A stretch of 64,000 nt of DNA, taken from the NCBI GenBank assembly GCA_016946835.1, contig JACVTC010000072.1, positions 1-64,000 on the forward strand, read 5' to 3'. The first letter of the stretch is position 1. Each line of letters opens with the position of its first letter. The DNA is from Neocallimastix lanati (nom. inval.) (lineage: Eukaryota; Neocallimastigomycota; Neocallimastigomycetes; Neocallimastigales; Neocallimastigaceae). A program made the position numbers and the translations under genes. Below the pieces are notes generated by a model. It was not told the DNA's origin, ran no database searches, and worked only from the letters and a program-made list of their open reading frames with translations. This document shows, in pieces, positions 1-9,433 of the stretch.

Positions 1-1017
1 CAACCTAATTCTGCCACGACTAATATCAATAGGTTCATATTCGGACGGAAGCTTATCTAAAAATTGTTGAGTAATTATACTTAAATTACTACATGAATCA
101 ATTAAAGCCTTCCCCGAAACACCTTCAACTGTAACATCAACCATGGCAATATCCTCTTCACATGGTTCGTTACCTTTACTTTTATAAGTGTGGTCTATGT
201 TATTAACGACCACAGTCGTGGCTGACACATTATCCAACACCCCAGAGATATTAGATTGGTCCCTATCCAATTTAATACCCTGTGACACCTTATATCTTAA
301 TTTTGGAGCAGCATCCAATAACTGTCCAAAAGTAATATTGCAATGGGCAGAATTTAAATCTTTAAGAATATCATATTCTTCTTCCCCCGATTGCATCTTA
401 ATTTTCCTAGATACTCTAGAACTTTTATTTTCTTTTTGAGTATCTTTATCTTTACTAATTAACACCTTTGTTAAATCAATTACTTTATTATTCTCCTTCA
501 CAATACTTTTATTATTATCATTATTTTCTTTCATTAAATTTTTATTCTTTCTTTTATCATTATTTACATTATTTATAATAACTTCATCATTCACTAATGA
601 ATTATTATTAATATTATCATTACTATTATCATTACTATGATTATTACTATAATTAGTATTACTATTACTAGCTCTTTCATTATCACGAATTTGTCTTTCA
701 ATCTCTTTTTCTTTTTCAATTCGTGGTTGAGCTAGAATAGATGGTTTAATTTGTTTAACAATTTTATTACTTATATTATTTTCTTTTATTTCTCGTTCTT
801 TCTGTTTCCGTAATGCAGGAGTTATTATAGGTTTAGGATTCTCTTTCAACGACTTATGAATCCTTTTCTCCGCACTACCTTCATCATTATTAATATCATA
901 AATTTTACGTTTAGATGCTCCTACTAAATAATCAACTTTCTTTTTATTAACCACCCTTTTATTAGCAGGAATTTCTTCAATATTAGAAAGACGAGAATTT
1001 TTAATTTCTTTTTGATA
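1..1017 (-). pseudogene. Pol (protease region) of element A, partial
   Basis: This minus-strand frame is open from 1017 to the left edge. It translates to a lysine/asparagine-rich linker, then a segment closely matching element B. It contains the retroviral-type aspartic protease core: the ALIDSCSNLSIIT stretch falls near 75-115 and runs on to a GRIRL segment at the edge. The active-site triplet is D-S-C instead of the usual D-S/T-G, as in element B. The frame opens after an in-frame TAA (1018-1020). It does not connect to the frame entered by the -1 signal at 1070-1076, so an extra indel lies in the A-rich stretch between. No initiator Met is expected, because pol would be made by frameshifting. 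It is a remnant by its broken frame. Confidence 0.82.
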
Positions 1018-1041
1018 TTAATTGAAGCTGCTTTATTAAGT

Positions 1042-1076
1042 ATGGGAGAGCTTCTTATCCCATTACTCAATTTAAA
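1042..1076 (-). promoter_or_regulatory. Candidate -1 ribosomal frameshift signal, element A
   Basis: Read on the minus strand, the zinc-knuckle frame ends with the slippery heptamer TTTAAAT (1076 to 1070), phased T TTA AAT and followed directly by TGA. Six bases later comes a hairpin (1063 to 1042) with arms ATGGGA and TCCCAT, six perfect pairs. Heptamer class, phase, spacer and stem fit the X XXY YYZ rule for -1 frameshifting. The same arrangement occurs in element B with different stem bases. Confidence 0.6.
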
Positions 1077-1758
1077 CGTTTATTGTTTCTAATTTCCTTC
1101 CTATTTTTCTCAACAATTGCTCTCAACTTTGGGCAATTGTTTTGATAATGACCTGGTTCTTTACAGAAATAACAAGCCTTTATTGTTAAACTTCTCATTT
1201 TTCTTGTTAATTCCTCTATGTCATTATCTTCTTTAGGTTTAATATTAACTTTTTGTTCTAATTTATTTTTAATAGGAGGATGAAAATTAACTCTATTATT
1301 AAAAGAAGATATATTTGCAGAAGGTGAAGGGGTAGAAGGATGTCTTCTTTGATTACTACCCATATAATTTAACCTATCTGCTTTTTCAGCAATTTTAAAG
1401 GCTTTTGACAGAGAAATGTTATCAAATAAGGTTAGACGTTTCCAGGCTTCAACATTGTTTTCAATGGAGTCTGTGTAATCTAAAACACTTATCTGACTTC
1501 TTTTCTTTTATTTAATTTTAAATATAAAGTTTTATACTTAATATTAAAATCTTTGATTCTTTCATTTCTCTTAATTCTGAGAGCACGTAACTCTCTTAAT
1601 AAATTATTTTGATCCTCCCTAATGCCATAAAATTCTTCTATAGCTTTTACAATTCTATTAAGGGAAGGATAAGCCTTATTCTTTTTATCAATTTCTTTAT
1701 CTTCTTCATTATCATCATCCTCATCTTCATCATTAATATCCTTATAATTATCATCATT

Positions 1759-1792
<34 letters not shown>

Positions 1793-2022
1793 CTATCATC
1801 ATCTTTATTATTATCATCCATTAATTCTTGGATGACTTTCCTGGTTTCACCAATTGAGGTTAAAACACAGGCATAAAATATAATCTTGGAGTCTTCAACA
1901 TGTTCAAGCTTTATCCAAAGCTCTAAATCAGACTTCCAAGTTTTAACATCTAAATTTTCTTTGGATATTTTTTCAATATCCTTAAGTTCCTTTTTTAAAT
2001 CTTTAAAATTAATTGTACTCAT
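1067..2022 (-). pseudogene. Gag of element A (acidic region and CCHC zinc knuckle), frameshifted
   Basis: The first part (2022-1489, 177 codons, ATG start) has the same opening as element B gag: a lysine-rich amphipathic start, a WKSDLELWIKLEHVEDS segment, then a very acidic stretch encoded by an ATC/GAT microsatellite near 1741-1800. Around 1500 the homologous sequence moves to another frame, which continues as ISVLDYTDS and on through 1363-1067. That part holds the nucleocapsid knuckle CYFCKEPGHYQNNC (CX2CX4HX4C) and ends with TGA right after the slippery heptamer. Gag would form the retroelement particle and bind its RNA. The change of frame near 1497-1505 in an A-rich run is not shared with B at this position, so I read it as a mutation. 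Confidence 0.85.
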
Positions 2023-3001
2023 TTTAAAAAAAAAAACACACTTTTAAAAAAAATAAAATAAAAAAAAAAATTGTTTTCTTAATTATTTAATTGCTATATT
2101 TTTATTTATTTATTTATTTATTTACAATTAAAATTATATATTTAAGTAATTTATATCTCTAGTGAGACGTTTCCGGCTAGTGTATATTTAATTTTGCTAT
2201 ATACACCCGTACTCCCCCTCCTGGACACTAGAATAAATATAAATTAATAAACTAGTTGGAGTGTTCACTATTCTTTCAAGCTAATAACCCCTTTCGTTTA
2301 TCTTTACTTAAAAAAAAAAATATATACAATTATTTACAAAAAAAAAAAAATTTTTTTTTAATATAGCAATTAAAAATATTTAAAAACACAAAAATTAATA
2401 TTATTTTTTTTATTTATTTATTTATTTATTTGTTATCAGTTATTATTACAATATTTACAATTACAATTACAATTACAATTATTATTATTAAGTTTATATA
2501 ATTACAACTTAAAAAAAACAAATAAACTTAATTAAAAACAAGGTAAATTAACAAACCTAATACAACTTGAAAAACCGCTATCTATTACAACTGCCGACCA
2601 CGCAGAGGGACCTTAGTATTTCGGTATACTAAGTGAATTTGCCTGAGTCAAGTGGAGGAGCACCCAAACCGTGTTGAACGTATAATGGGTGATCTATAGG
2701 GTAATTTCTGCTTCCCAACAGTATTTACCGCTATATCTAATCGGGGTTCGATTAGTTCGTAACCGGCCCCTCTCCAAACACCTGATTAAACCACTCGCAA
2801 TTATAGAATTATCTATAACTGCTTAGTACGCAGTAAACTCAGTATATAGTTTTATTTGGAGCACTCGAAGACCAAATAAAACCGATGTTAATTTTTATTA
2901 CTACCACGACAACAACAATCACAACAACAACACCAACCACAACAACAACACAAAAACCGATAACAATAAAAAAATTTGATGATGATGATTGTAAAAGTGT
3001 G

Positions 3002-3054
<53 letters not shown>

Positions 3055-3514
3055 TAATTTAATTTAATTTAATTCTATTAAATTTAATTTAAAAAAAAAA
3101 TTATTCTCATAATTCCAAAAAAAAAATAAGTCCTAGTAGTTCCAATTTCCTTCTTGGTCTTCTCCTTCTTGGTCTTCTCCTTCTTGGTCTCTTCTTCTTG
3201 GTCTTCTTCTTGGTCTTCTTCTTCTTGGTCTTCTCCTTCTTGGTCTCTTCTTCTTGGTCTTCTTCTTGGTCTTCTTCTTGGTCTTCTTCTTGGTTTTCTT
3301 CTTGGTCTTCTTCTTGGTTTTCTTCTTGGTTTTCTTCTTGGTTTTCTTCTTGGTCTTCTTCTTGGTCTTCTTCTTGGTTTTCTTCTTGGTTTTCTTCTTG
3401 GTCTTCTTTTTTTTGGTCTTCTTCCACTTGGTCTACTTCTTGGTCTTCTTTTTCTTGGTCTTCTTCCACTTGGTCTACTTCTTCTTCTTCTTCTTGGTCT
3501 TCTTCCACTTGGTC

Positions 3515-3545
<31 letters not shown>

Positions 3546-3570
3546 ACTTCTTCTTCTTCTTCTTCTTCTT
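2023..3570 (-). other. Leader RNA region of element A (structured, with long repeats)
   Basis: This lies between the primer-binding site and gag. Three parts stand out. A GAA/GACCAA-rich minisatellite covers about 3140-3570. A T-tract of over 40 nt is at about 3006-3047. A block of near-balanced base composition at 2560-2890 carries perfect hairpins: CTTAGTAT/ATACTAAG (2612-2633), CTAATCG/CGATTAG (2737-2755) and TTTATTTGG/CCAAATAAA (2851-2880). A further nested hairpin at 2158-2232 has arms TCTAGTG/CACTAGA outside GTGTATAT/ATATACAC. The paired segments suggest a folded genomic RNA leader (packaging, dimerisation or translation), but the role is inference. I see no credible protein gene here; the long acidic frame in the minisatellite is a product of the repeat. 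Confidence 0.6.
3140..3570. repeat. CTT/GGTCTTCTT minisatellite
   Basis: Degenerate tandem units built from TTCTTCTTGG(T/G) run from about 3140 to the primer-binding site at 3571, ending in pure CTT. Both strands are open in several frames (Glu/Gln-rich on minus, Leu/Phe/Ser-rich on plus), which is expected from a triplet-rich repeat and is not evidence of genes. Confidence 0.9.
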
Positions 3571-3587
3571 CCCCGATATCTCCACCA
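3571..3587 (-). other. Primer-binding site of element A
   Basis: Plus strand CCCCGATATCTCCACCA; on the element's strand it starts TGGTGGAGATATCGGGG, four bases inside the LTR end. The identical 17-mer occurs at 10824-10840 and 14120-14136 in B and C. It is complementary to a tRNA 3' end ending CCA, with a predicted 5' acceptor strand of GGAGATA. I cannot name that tRNA; it is neither of the two encoded in this window. Confidence 0.8.
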
Positions 3588-3591
3588 ATTT

Positions 3592-4613
3592 TGGTAGACT
3601 CGGGGTTGACACTTAGATATTTAAAATCAAGCAGGGGGGACGGGTATTACCCTGCTTTGATTTTAAATAAAAAAAAAATAATTCTTTATTAAAAGTTATT
3701 TATTTTTTTTTATTAATATAAAATTTTATTATTTAAAGTACACATATTTAATTTTTAAGAAATTGTTACAATATTTATATTTTTTTATAAATTTAAAGTA
3801 TAATTAGTTGTTTATAATTTAAGTAATTTTATAGAATTATTGAATTAATTTTATATCAATAATTCATTTTTGTTTTAATTTTTATAAATATAATAATATA
3901 ATATTCAAATATAATTTAATTAAAAATAATTATAAAATAAATATACAGAAAATAGTTTTTACTATTTTCTTTGATATTTTTAAGTTAAATAAATTGTTTT
4001 TAAAGATTAATATAATAAATTTAATAATCTTTAATTATTTTAAATAATACTTGTAATTATTTTCAAAATAAAATAAAATTTTTATAATATTTAATTAATA
4101 AATTTGATAATATTTAAATAATAATTTTTATAATAAGTAAAAATTTTTAATAATAATTTTTAATAATAAATTTAATTAATAATCTTAATAATTTTATAAT
4201 AATATTTAATAGTTATAATATATAAATTTTTATAATAATATTTAATAATTTTAATAATTTTATAATATTAATAATTTATAATAATTTTTAGAATAATATT
4301 TAATTAATAATTTTAATAATTTTATAATAATTTTTATAATAATATTTAATTAATAGTTTTAATAATTTAGTATTTTAAAAGTATAATTTTAATATTTACA
4401 ATTGTATTTTAATATATACATATATTTAATAATATAACAATAAAATAATTAATTAAAATTTATTTACATTATTTACAAGTTAAAATTAATTTATATCAAA
4501 ATAAATTAAATTTTATTATTAAGTTTAGGTTATCAAGAATATAGGAAAGTACAATTTAGTAAAGAATTATTAATAATAAAATAAAGGTTATTAATTCATT
4601 CTTTACCACTGTA
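3592..4613 (-). repeat. 5' LTR of element A
   Basis: It runs from TGGTAGAC next to the primer-binding site to ...CACTGTA before TTAAC. It is extremely AT-rich. Near its inner end a long hairpin (3620-3667) has arms TTTAAAATCAAGCAGGG and CCCTGCTTTGATTTTAAA, 17 pairs with one bulged base. Its partner LTR is off the left edge, so the ends are judged by the junctions and by analogy with B. The outer boundary is uncertain by a few bases. Confidence 0.65.
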
Positions 4614-4618
4614 TTAAC
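4614..4618. repeat. TTAAC target-site copy between elements A and B
   Basis: TTAAC separates the outer end of A's LTR from the TG that opens B's left LTR. The same word follows element C at 14666-14670, and TTAA separates B and C at 11643-11646. This is the target-site duplication expected from repeated insertion at one point. Confidence 0.6.
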
Positions 4619-5405
4619 TGGTATGGTTCATATAATTTTAGGAATATAATAATAATTAACACAAATAATAAAATTACAATAAAAAAAATAATTTGTTTTA
4701 AAATCAATATTTATTTATTTAAATTTATAAAAGAAAAATAATAATATAATTATTTATTTAATAAAAAGAAAGTTATTGATTATATTTTATTTCACTAAAA
4801 TTACATGTATTTATATTTTTTTATCAAATTAAAATTTGTAAAGCCTAACTATTTTTTTAATAAACTAATTACTAATTATTTTTATAAATAAAACATTTAA
4901 ATTGAAATTGAATTATTATTTTAGTTAATAATATTATTGTTATAAATAGTAGTTATATATTATTGAATTATTAATTATTTAATAATAGTTTAATACTAAT
5001 ATATATAAAATAAAAATAAAGAGATTATACAGAATATTTTATTGTGGTTTAGTTAAATTTAGTAATTAAAAATAAATTTAAATTGATAACGAAAATTTTA
5101 ATAACTAATTAAATAGATTTGATTATTTTCAATATAACATAATACAAAAGAAATATAATATTAATATATTAAGTGGGCAAGGACAATATTCTTGGCTAAA
5201 GATTTTTAATACATTATAATGGAATCGGATCGATAATTCAAAAAGGAATTATAAGTTAATTGGTGATTTATTAACTTAAGATTTCTATTTAGTAATATTT
5301 GAAGAATATTGGAAAGTTCCAATTATATAGAATAGAATAATCTATAAGGTTAGAATAATTTATATTATTCTAGCACAATTAGTATTATTTGTTCATTCTG
5401 TATTA
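4619..5405 (-). repeat. 3' LTR of element B
   Basis: Plus-strand ends are TGGTATGG and CTGTATTA. It abuts the polypurine tract at 5406. It is nearly identical to 10849-11642; differences seen are ATAATTTT/ATAGTTTT, GGTGATTT/AGTGATTT, TTATATTA/TTAAATTA and the A-run length. Confidence 0.92.
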
Positions 5406-5418
5406 AGATGCCCCCGCT
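5406..5418 (-). other. Polypurine tract of element B
   Basis: On the element's strand, AGCGGGGGCATC lies directly before the 3' LTR and just after the pol stop. Element C has the same tract at its matching position. It would prime plus-strand DNA synthesis. Confidence 0.8.
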
Positions 5419-5428
5419 AAGACTCAAG

Positions 5429-8400
5429 CTAGGTAGAAGCTGAGTTAAACTTGACAATATTTTTCAAATGAACATTACGATTCATTTGTATATTAGTAGC
5501 AGGATCAGCTAAAGTGACTGTATTGAATTGTTTCTTTACCACTTTCATAGGTCCAACAAAGTAAGGTTCTAATTTAGTTCGATTAAAGTTTCTTACTAGT
5601 ACTAAATCACCTGGTTTTATTCTTTTAGCTTGATTCATACTGGTCTTTTCTTCTCTCCTAGTAGCCCAATACTTCGAAGCATTTTTGATATTAGATGCGG
5701 CCTCCATTACCCATTGGTAGTGTGATACAAATTTTTCCAGTAGAATTTCGTCAGAAGACTTATTTATACCCTTAGTTGGTCTGGCAGCAATGTCAAAAGG
5801 TTGTTGGTCCTCCCTTCCATAAACTAATTCAAAACTTGAATGGTTGGTGATTGAGATTTTAGTAGTTCTTAAAGCCCAAAGTGCAGAAGGTAAAATTTCA
5901 TCCCATTCTTTGTGTTGTTGTCCTAGTAATCGTAATAATTTTCCAATTTCTTTATTACGATTCTCAACTAAACCATTGCTTTCAGGATGATATGGAGTGA
6001 TAAATTTAACATATACATCATATAAATCAAGGAAGATTTTTGTCATATCTGATGTAAATTGTGTTCCATTATCAGTAGTGATAATTTGAGGTACACCGTG
6101 TCGAGCAAATACATTAATTAAAAATTTTATCACATCCTGAGAAGTAACATTTTCAGTGGGCTCTGCCTCAACCCATTTAGTAAAATAATCAACCACAACG
6201 ATTATATATTGATTATTATTTCTGGTTTTACTTAGAGGCCCTATAATGTCCAATCCTAAGTGTGTAAATGGTCCTTCCACTTCAGTTGGTTTATCTTCTG
6301 TTGGTTCAGGGTATGGTTGAGATTTATTTAATTGACATTTTTCACATTTACCTATAATTCGCTTAATGTCATTAACCATATTGTTCCAATAGTAGCTCTT
6401 TTTCAAACGTTGATATGTCTTGTAATAGCCTTCGTGTCCTATACTGTGCGCTTGAAAAATTAATTGAAGTTTTTCTTTTGTATCTGTAACTAATTTTCTA
6501 TAATTATTGCCATCAACAAAGTAGTCCACACCATCAATTGTCGTAAATTTTTCTTCAATAAATTCCTTAATGGTTCTTGAAAGCAGGTTTTCATCTTGTT
6601 CTTTGATAATTTGTGTTGTTAAGATAACTTTTTCTTTTTCATTTTTCATTCTTGATAAAGCGTCTGCAACAACATTATTCTTCCCAGCTTCATATCGTAA
6701 ATCAATTCCTAACATACTGACAGTCAAACACCATCTTGTATGGCGAGAGTTTTGTGGTTCCTTATTTTTAAGTAATCCGATTAAGGGTCTATGGTCTGTA
6801 TATACTATAGTTTGCTTAGGATTTCCCATAATATAAGATTTTAATTTATTAATACAGTAAATTAGAGCGGCACCTTCTAGATCCGTAATTCCATAATTCT
6901 TTTCCGATTTAGATAAACTTCTACTAATATAATGAACCGGATGCTCCTTTCCAGTTTCATCATCCTTTTGTAAAAGCACACCGCCTATTCCATCATAGGA
7001 AGCATCTGTTCTTATAATAAATTCTCTATCAAATCTAGGAAATCTTAATATTGGGGCATTGATTAATCTTTCCTTAAGAATTTTAAAACTTTCTTCTTGT
7101 TCCTTTTTCCATTCAAACTTAATACCTTTTCTTAATAGAGTGCAGAGAGGAGCAGTAACTTTTGCAAAGTCCTTAATAAAATTTCTATAATATCCAATGG
7201 CTCCTAAAAATGATCGAAGTTCATGAATGTTAGAGGGAGCCTTCCATTCTTTAATAGCTTCAACTTTGTTTTCCAATGGACTTAAACCTTCTGAGGATAC
7301 TTTATGTCCAAGTACTTCTACTTCAGTTTGCATGAAAGAACACTTTTCGATATTGATTTTTAACTTATGTTCCTTGAATATTTCTAAGACTTGTTTAAGA
7401 TGTTCTAGGTGTTCTTCTTCAGTTCTTGAGTAGATTAAAATATCATCTATAAAGTTATAGACGCATTTTCCTATTAAGGGAAATAGTATACGGTTCATTT
7501 CTCTTTGGAATGTAGCTGGAGCACCTGTTAAACCGAAGGGCATTACCTTGAATTGGTAGTTTCCGAACTTAGTTGTAAAGGTAGTGATTTCAACACTATC
7601 ATCATCCATTAATATTTGATGATAACCGGAATAAAGATCTAATGTTGAGAAGATTTTTGCTCCATCTAAGCTATCAAAAATTTCCTCAATATTTGGTAAA
7701 GAATAAGAATCCTTCTTAGTTGCTTCATTTACTTTCCTATAGTCAATACACAGGCGCCATTTACCGTTCTTTTTAGGCACAAGTACTACTGGTGATGACC
7801 ATTCTGAACATGAAGGTTCAATTAATCGTTTATATATGAGTTTGGTTAATTCTTCTTTTAAGATATCTGTTTTTAATTTACTAAGTCGATAAAATTTTTG
7901 TTTAATAGGTTTAACTCCTTCCTTAAGAATAATTTTGTGTGGTGATAAATCTGAAGGTGTTAATTCTTCAGAAGAAGTTGCAATTATATCAATATATTCT
8001 TCAAGTAATTTAGTAATAGCTTCTCTATAATTTGAATTAATTGTACTTTGAAAAACTGTGTCATATATATATTTTATGGGTGGTAATCCTTCAATCGTTT
8101 TCAATTGTTGCTTAGCTTCTTGGTGATTCAATGCTTTGATTACACATAATAATTTTTCTTCGTCATCATATTCATTATTAATAGGTGCAATTTCTTCAAT
8201 TAAACCTTGATCATTAAATCGACAAAGACTATATCTAATTGGATGTATAAATAACTGGTTATCAATTTGAGTTTTGAGGTTGATTAATATATCATAGAAT
8301 GGATCCTCCTTGTCTATAATTCTACACGTAACAAGTAGTTCTAGTTCATTAATTTTTACGGAAACTTTGATTAACACATCTTCTGAGTAATCATCATTCA

Positions 8401-9433
8401 TCGTTGCTAAACGTATTCGTCCTGCACTAACTCCTATAGGTTCATACTGATAAGGTAATTTATCTAAAAATTGCTTTGTGATAATACTTAAGTTGCTACA
8501 TGAATCTATTAAAGCCTTACCACGAACTTCATCTACTATTACATCAACCATAGCAATATCATCTTCTTGTGGTTCATGATGTTTACTTTTATATGTATGA
8601 TCTATATTGTTCGTTATTATTGTAGTAGCACACATATTATCCACTGCACCTGAAATTTTAGTATTATTCTTTTCTAATTTAAGTCCTTGTGATACTTGAG
8701 ACCGTATCTTTGGAGCAACGTCCAATAATTGTCCAAATGTAATATTGCAATTACTGGAGTTTAAATCTTTGATCACGTCATAACTATCACAATCAGTTTG
8801 CATTTGTATTCTTCTTGGAATTCTAGTTGGCATAATTTCAGTTGACTTTTCTGATGATTTTTCTTGAATTAATTTATTTAAAGTTTGTTTAGAATTATTT
8901 TCTTCCTGAGAAGTTTCTTCATTAATAACATTAACATTACTATTATTATTATTATTTTCCACAGAAGTACTAGTACTAGCTCTTTCCTTATCTCTTAGCT
9001 CTTTCTCAATTCTCTTTTCTTTTTCTATTCTAGGTTGAACCATAATCGAAGGATGTAATTGAGTTGTTGGCTTTTTGACTGGTCGCGATGTTCCCCTTAA
9101 TTGATTTTCTTTTTGTTTTCGTAAACTTGGAGTAACTATTGGCTTAGGATCATCTCTTAGACTACGGTGAACCCTCTTTTCTCTTTGGTCACTAGTCTCT
9201 TCATCTTTATGATTTGCCTTTCTCTTTATAACGTTTACTAAGTAATTCAATTCTTTGGAACCATCCGACTTATCATCAAAATCTTCGTAATAATCCGTAG
9301 TAGTACCTTCTTGGAAATCAGCAGTTTCTTCATAATCATCATCTTCTTTTAAGTCAACTATTTTGGGACGATGGCAGACTGAAGCAATTTTTTTGACGAT
9401 GGGAGTGCTTCTACTCCCTTTTAGTGGTTTAAA
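5429..9433 (-). CDS. Pol polyprotein of element B (protease, RT, RNase H, integrase)
   Basis: The open frame runs from the slippery heptamer (9433) to TAG at 5429-5431. The first ATG-like start, a TTG at 9250, is not needed if pol is made as a Gag-Pol fusion by -1 frameshifting. Residues below are counted from 9250. The aspartic protease core LIDSCSN is at about 248. Reverse transcriptase shows CIDYRKVN, STLDLYSGYHQI and the catalytic box FIDD (about 600, in place of YxDD). RNase H opens with RTDASYDG (about 750). Integrase has an HHCC zinc finger (about 940-975), then D in LGLDIIGPL (about 1005), D in TTDNGTQF (about 1060) and E in NGLVENRNKEI (about 1090). A GPY/F-like motif EPYFVGP is near 1232. 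All catalytic acidic residues are present. The Cys in the protease DSC triplet is unusual but is shared with A. Confidence 0.95.
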   Translation of the reverse strand, partial: FKPLKGSRSTPIVKKIASVCHRPKIVDLKEDDDYEETADFQEGTTTDYYEDFDDKSDGSKELNYLVNVIKRKANHKDEETSDQREKRVHRSLRDDPKPIVTPSLRKQKENQLRGTSRPVKKPTTQLHPSIMVQPRIEKEKRIEKELRDKERASTSTSVENNNNNSNVNVINEETSQEENNSKQTLNKLIQEKSSEKSTEIMPTRIPRRIQMQTDCDSYDVIKDLNSSNCNITFGQLLDVAPKIRSQVSQGLKLEKNNTKISGAVDNMCATTIITNNIDHTYKSKHHEPQEDDIAMVDVIVDEVRGKALIDSCSNLSIITKQFLDKLPYQYEPIGVSAGRIRLATMNDDYSEDVLIKVSVKINELELLVTCRIIDKEDPFYDILINLKTQIDNQLFIHPIRYSLCRFNDQGLIEEIAPINNEYDDEEKLLCVIKALNHQEAKQQLKTIEGLPPIKYIYDTVFQSTINSNYREAITKLLEEYIDIIATSSEELTPSDLSPHKIILKEGVKPIKQKFYRLSKLKTDILKEELTKLIYKRLIEPSCSEWSSPVVLVPKKNGKWRLCIDYRKVNEATKKDSYSLPNIEEIFDSLDGAKIFSTLDLYSGYHQILMDDDSVEITTFTTKFGNYQFKVMPFGLTGAPATFQREMNRILFPLIGKCVYNFIDDILIYSRTEEEHLEHLKQVLEIFKEHKLKINIEKCSFMQTEVEVLGHKVSSEGLSPLENKVEAIKEWKAPSNIHELRSFLGAIGYYRNFIKDFAKVTAPLCTLLRKGIKFEWKKEQEESFKILKERLINAPILRFPRFDREFIIRTDASYDGIGGVLLQKDDETGKEHPVHYISRSLSKSEKNYGITDLEGAALIYCINKLKSYIMGNPKQTIVYTDHRPLIGLLKNKEPQNSRHTRWCLTVSMLGIDLRYEAGKNNVVADALSRMKNEKEKVILTTQIIKEQDENLLSRTIKEFIEEKFTTIDGVDYFVDGNNYRKLVTDTKEKLQLIFQAHSIGHEGYYKTYQRLKKSYYWNNMVNDIKRIIGKCEKCQLNKSQPYPEPTEDKPTEVEGPFTHLGLDIIGPLSKTRNNNQYIIVVVDYFTKWVEAEPTENVTSQDVIKFLINVFARHGVPQIITTDNGTQFTSDMTKIFLDLYDVYVKFITPYHPESNGLVENRNKEIGKLLRLLGQQHKEWDEILPSALWALRTTKISITNHSSFELVYGREDQQPFDIAARPTKGINKSSDEILLEKFVSHYQWVMEAASNIKNASKYWATRREEKTSMNQAKRIKPGDLVLVRNFNRTKLEPYFVGPMKVVKKQFNTVTLADPATNIQMNRNVHLKNIVKFNSAST
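9401..9433 (-). promoter_or_regulatory. Candidate -1 ribosomal frameshift signal, element B
   Basis: On the minus strand the gag zinc-knuckle frame reads CAT TTA AAC CAC TAA. This places the classic heptamer T TTA AAC (9433-9427) two codons before the stop. Eight bases downstream (9418-9401) is a hairpin with arms GGGAGT and ACTCCC around a six-base loop AGAAGC. A -1 slip enters exactly the frame that is open through pol to 5429. The pol frame has its own upstream TGA just before the heptamer, so the overlap of the two frames is only about 15 bases and contains the heptamer. Confidence 0.78.

Larger units (their letters stand above)
1..4613 (-). mobile_element. Element A: Ty3-type LTR retrotransposon, decayed, truncated by the window edge
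   Basis: In minus-strand order it shows a 5' LTR (3592-4613), a primer-binding site (3571-3587), a long structured leader, gag with one CCHC zinc knuckle, a frameshift signal and the start of pol (protease). Reverse transcriptase, RNase H, integrase and the 3' LTR must lie left of base 1. Its proteins align with those of element B throughout, so it is the same superfamily, but two single-base-type frame disruptions (near 1500 and between 1017 and 1070) make it a dead copy. The LTR has no obvious similarity to those of B or C beyond the terminal bases. The sequence next to its outer LTR end is TTAAC (4614-4618), the same word found on the tRNA side of B and C. Confidence 0.88.

Noticed and set aside
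3107-3508. Glu/Gln/Asp-rich frame of 133 codons on the minus strand
   Set aside because: It is wholly made of a GAA/GACCAA minisatellite that is open in several frames on both strands, between a primer-binding site and gag.
6570-7433. Short plus-strand frames inside element B pol
   Set aside because: They are antisense to reverse transcriptase and RNase H, whose catalytic motifs are clear on the minus strand.
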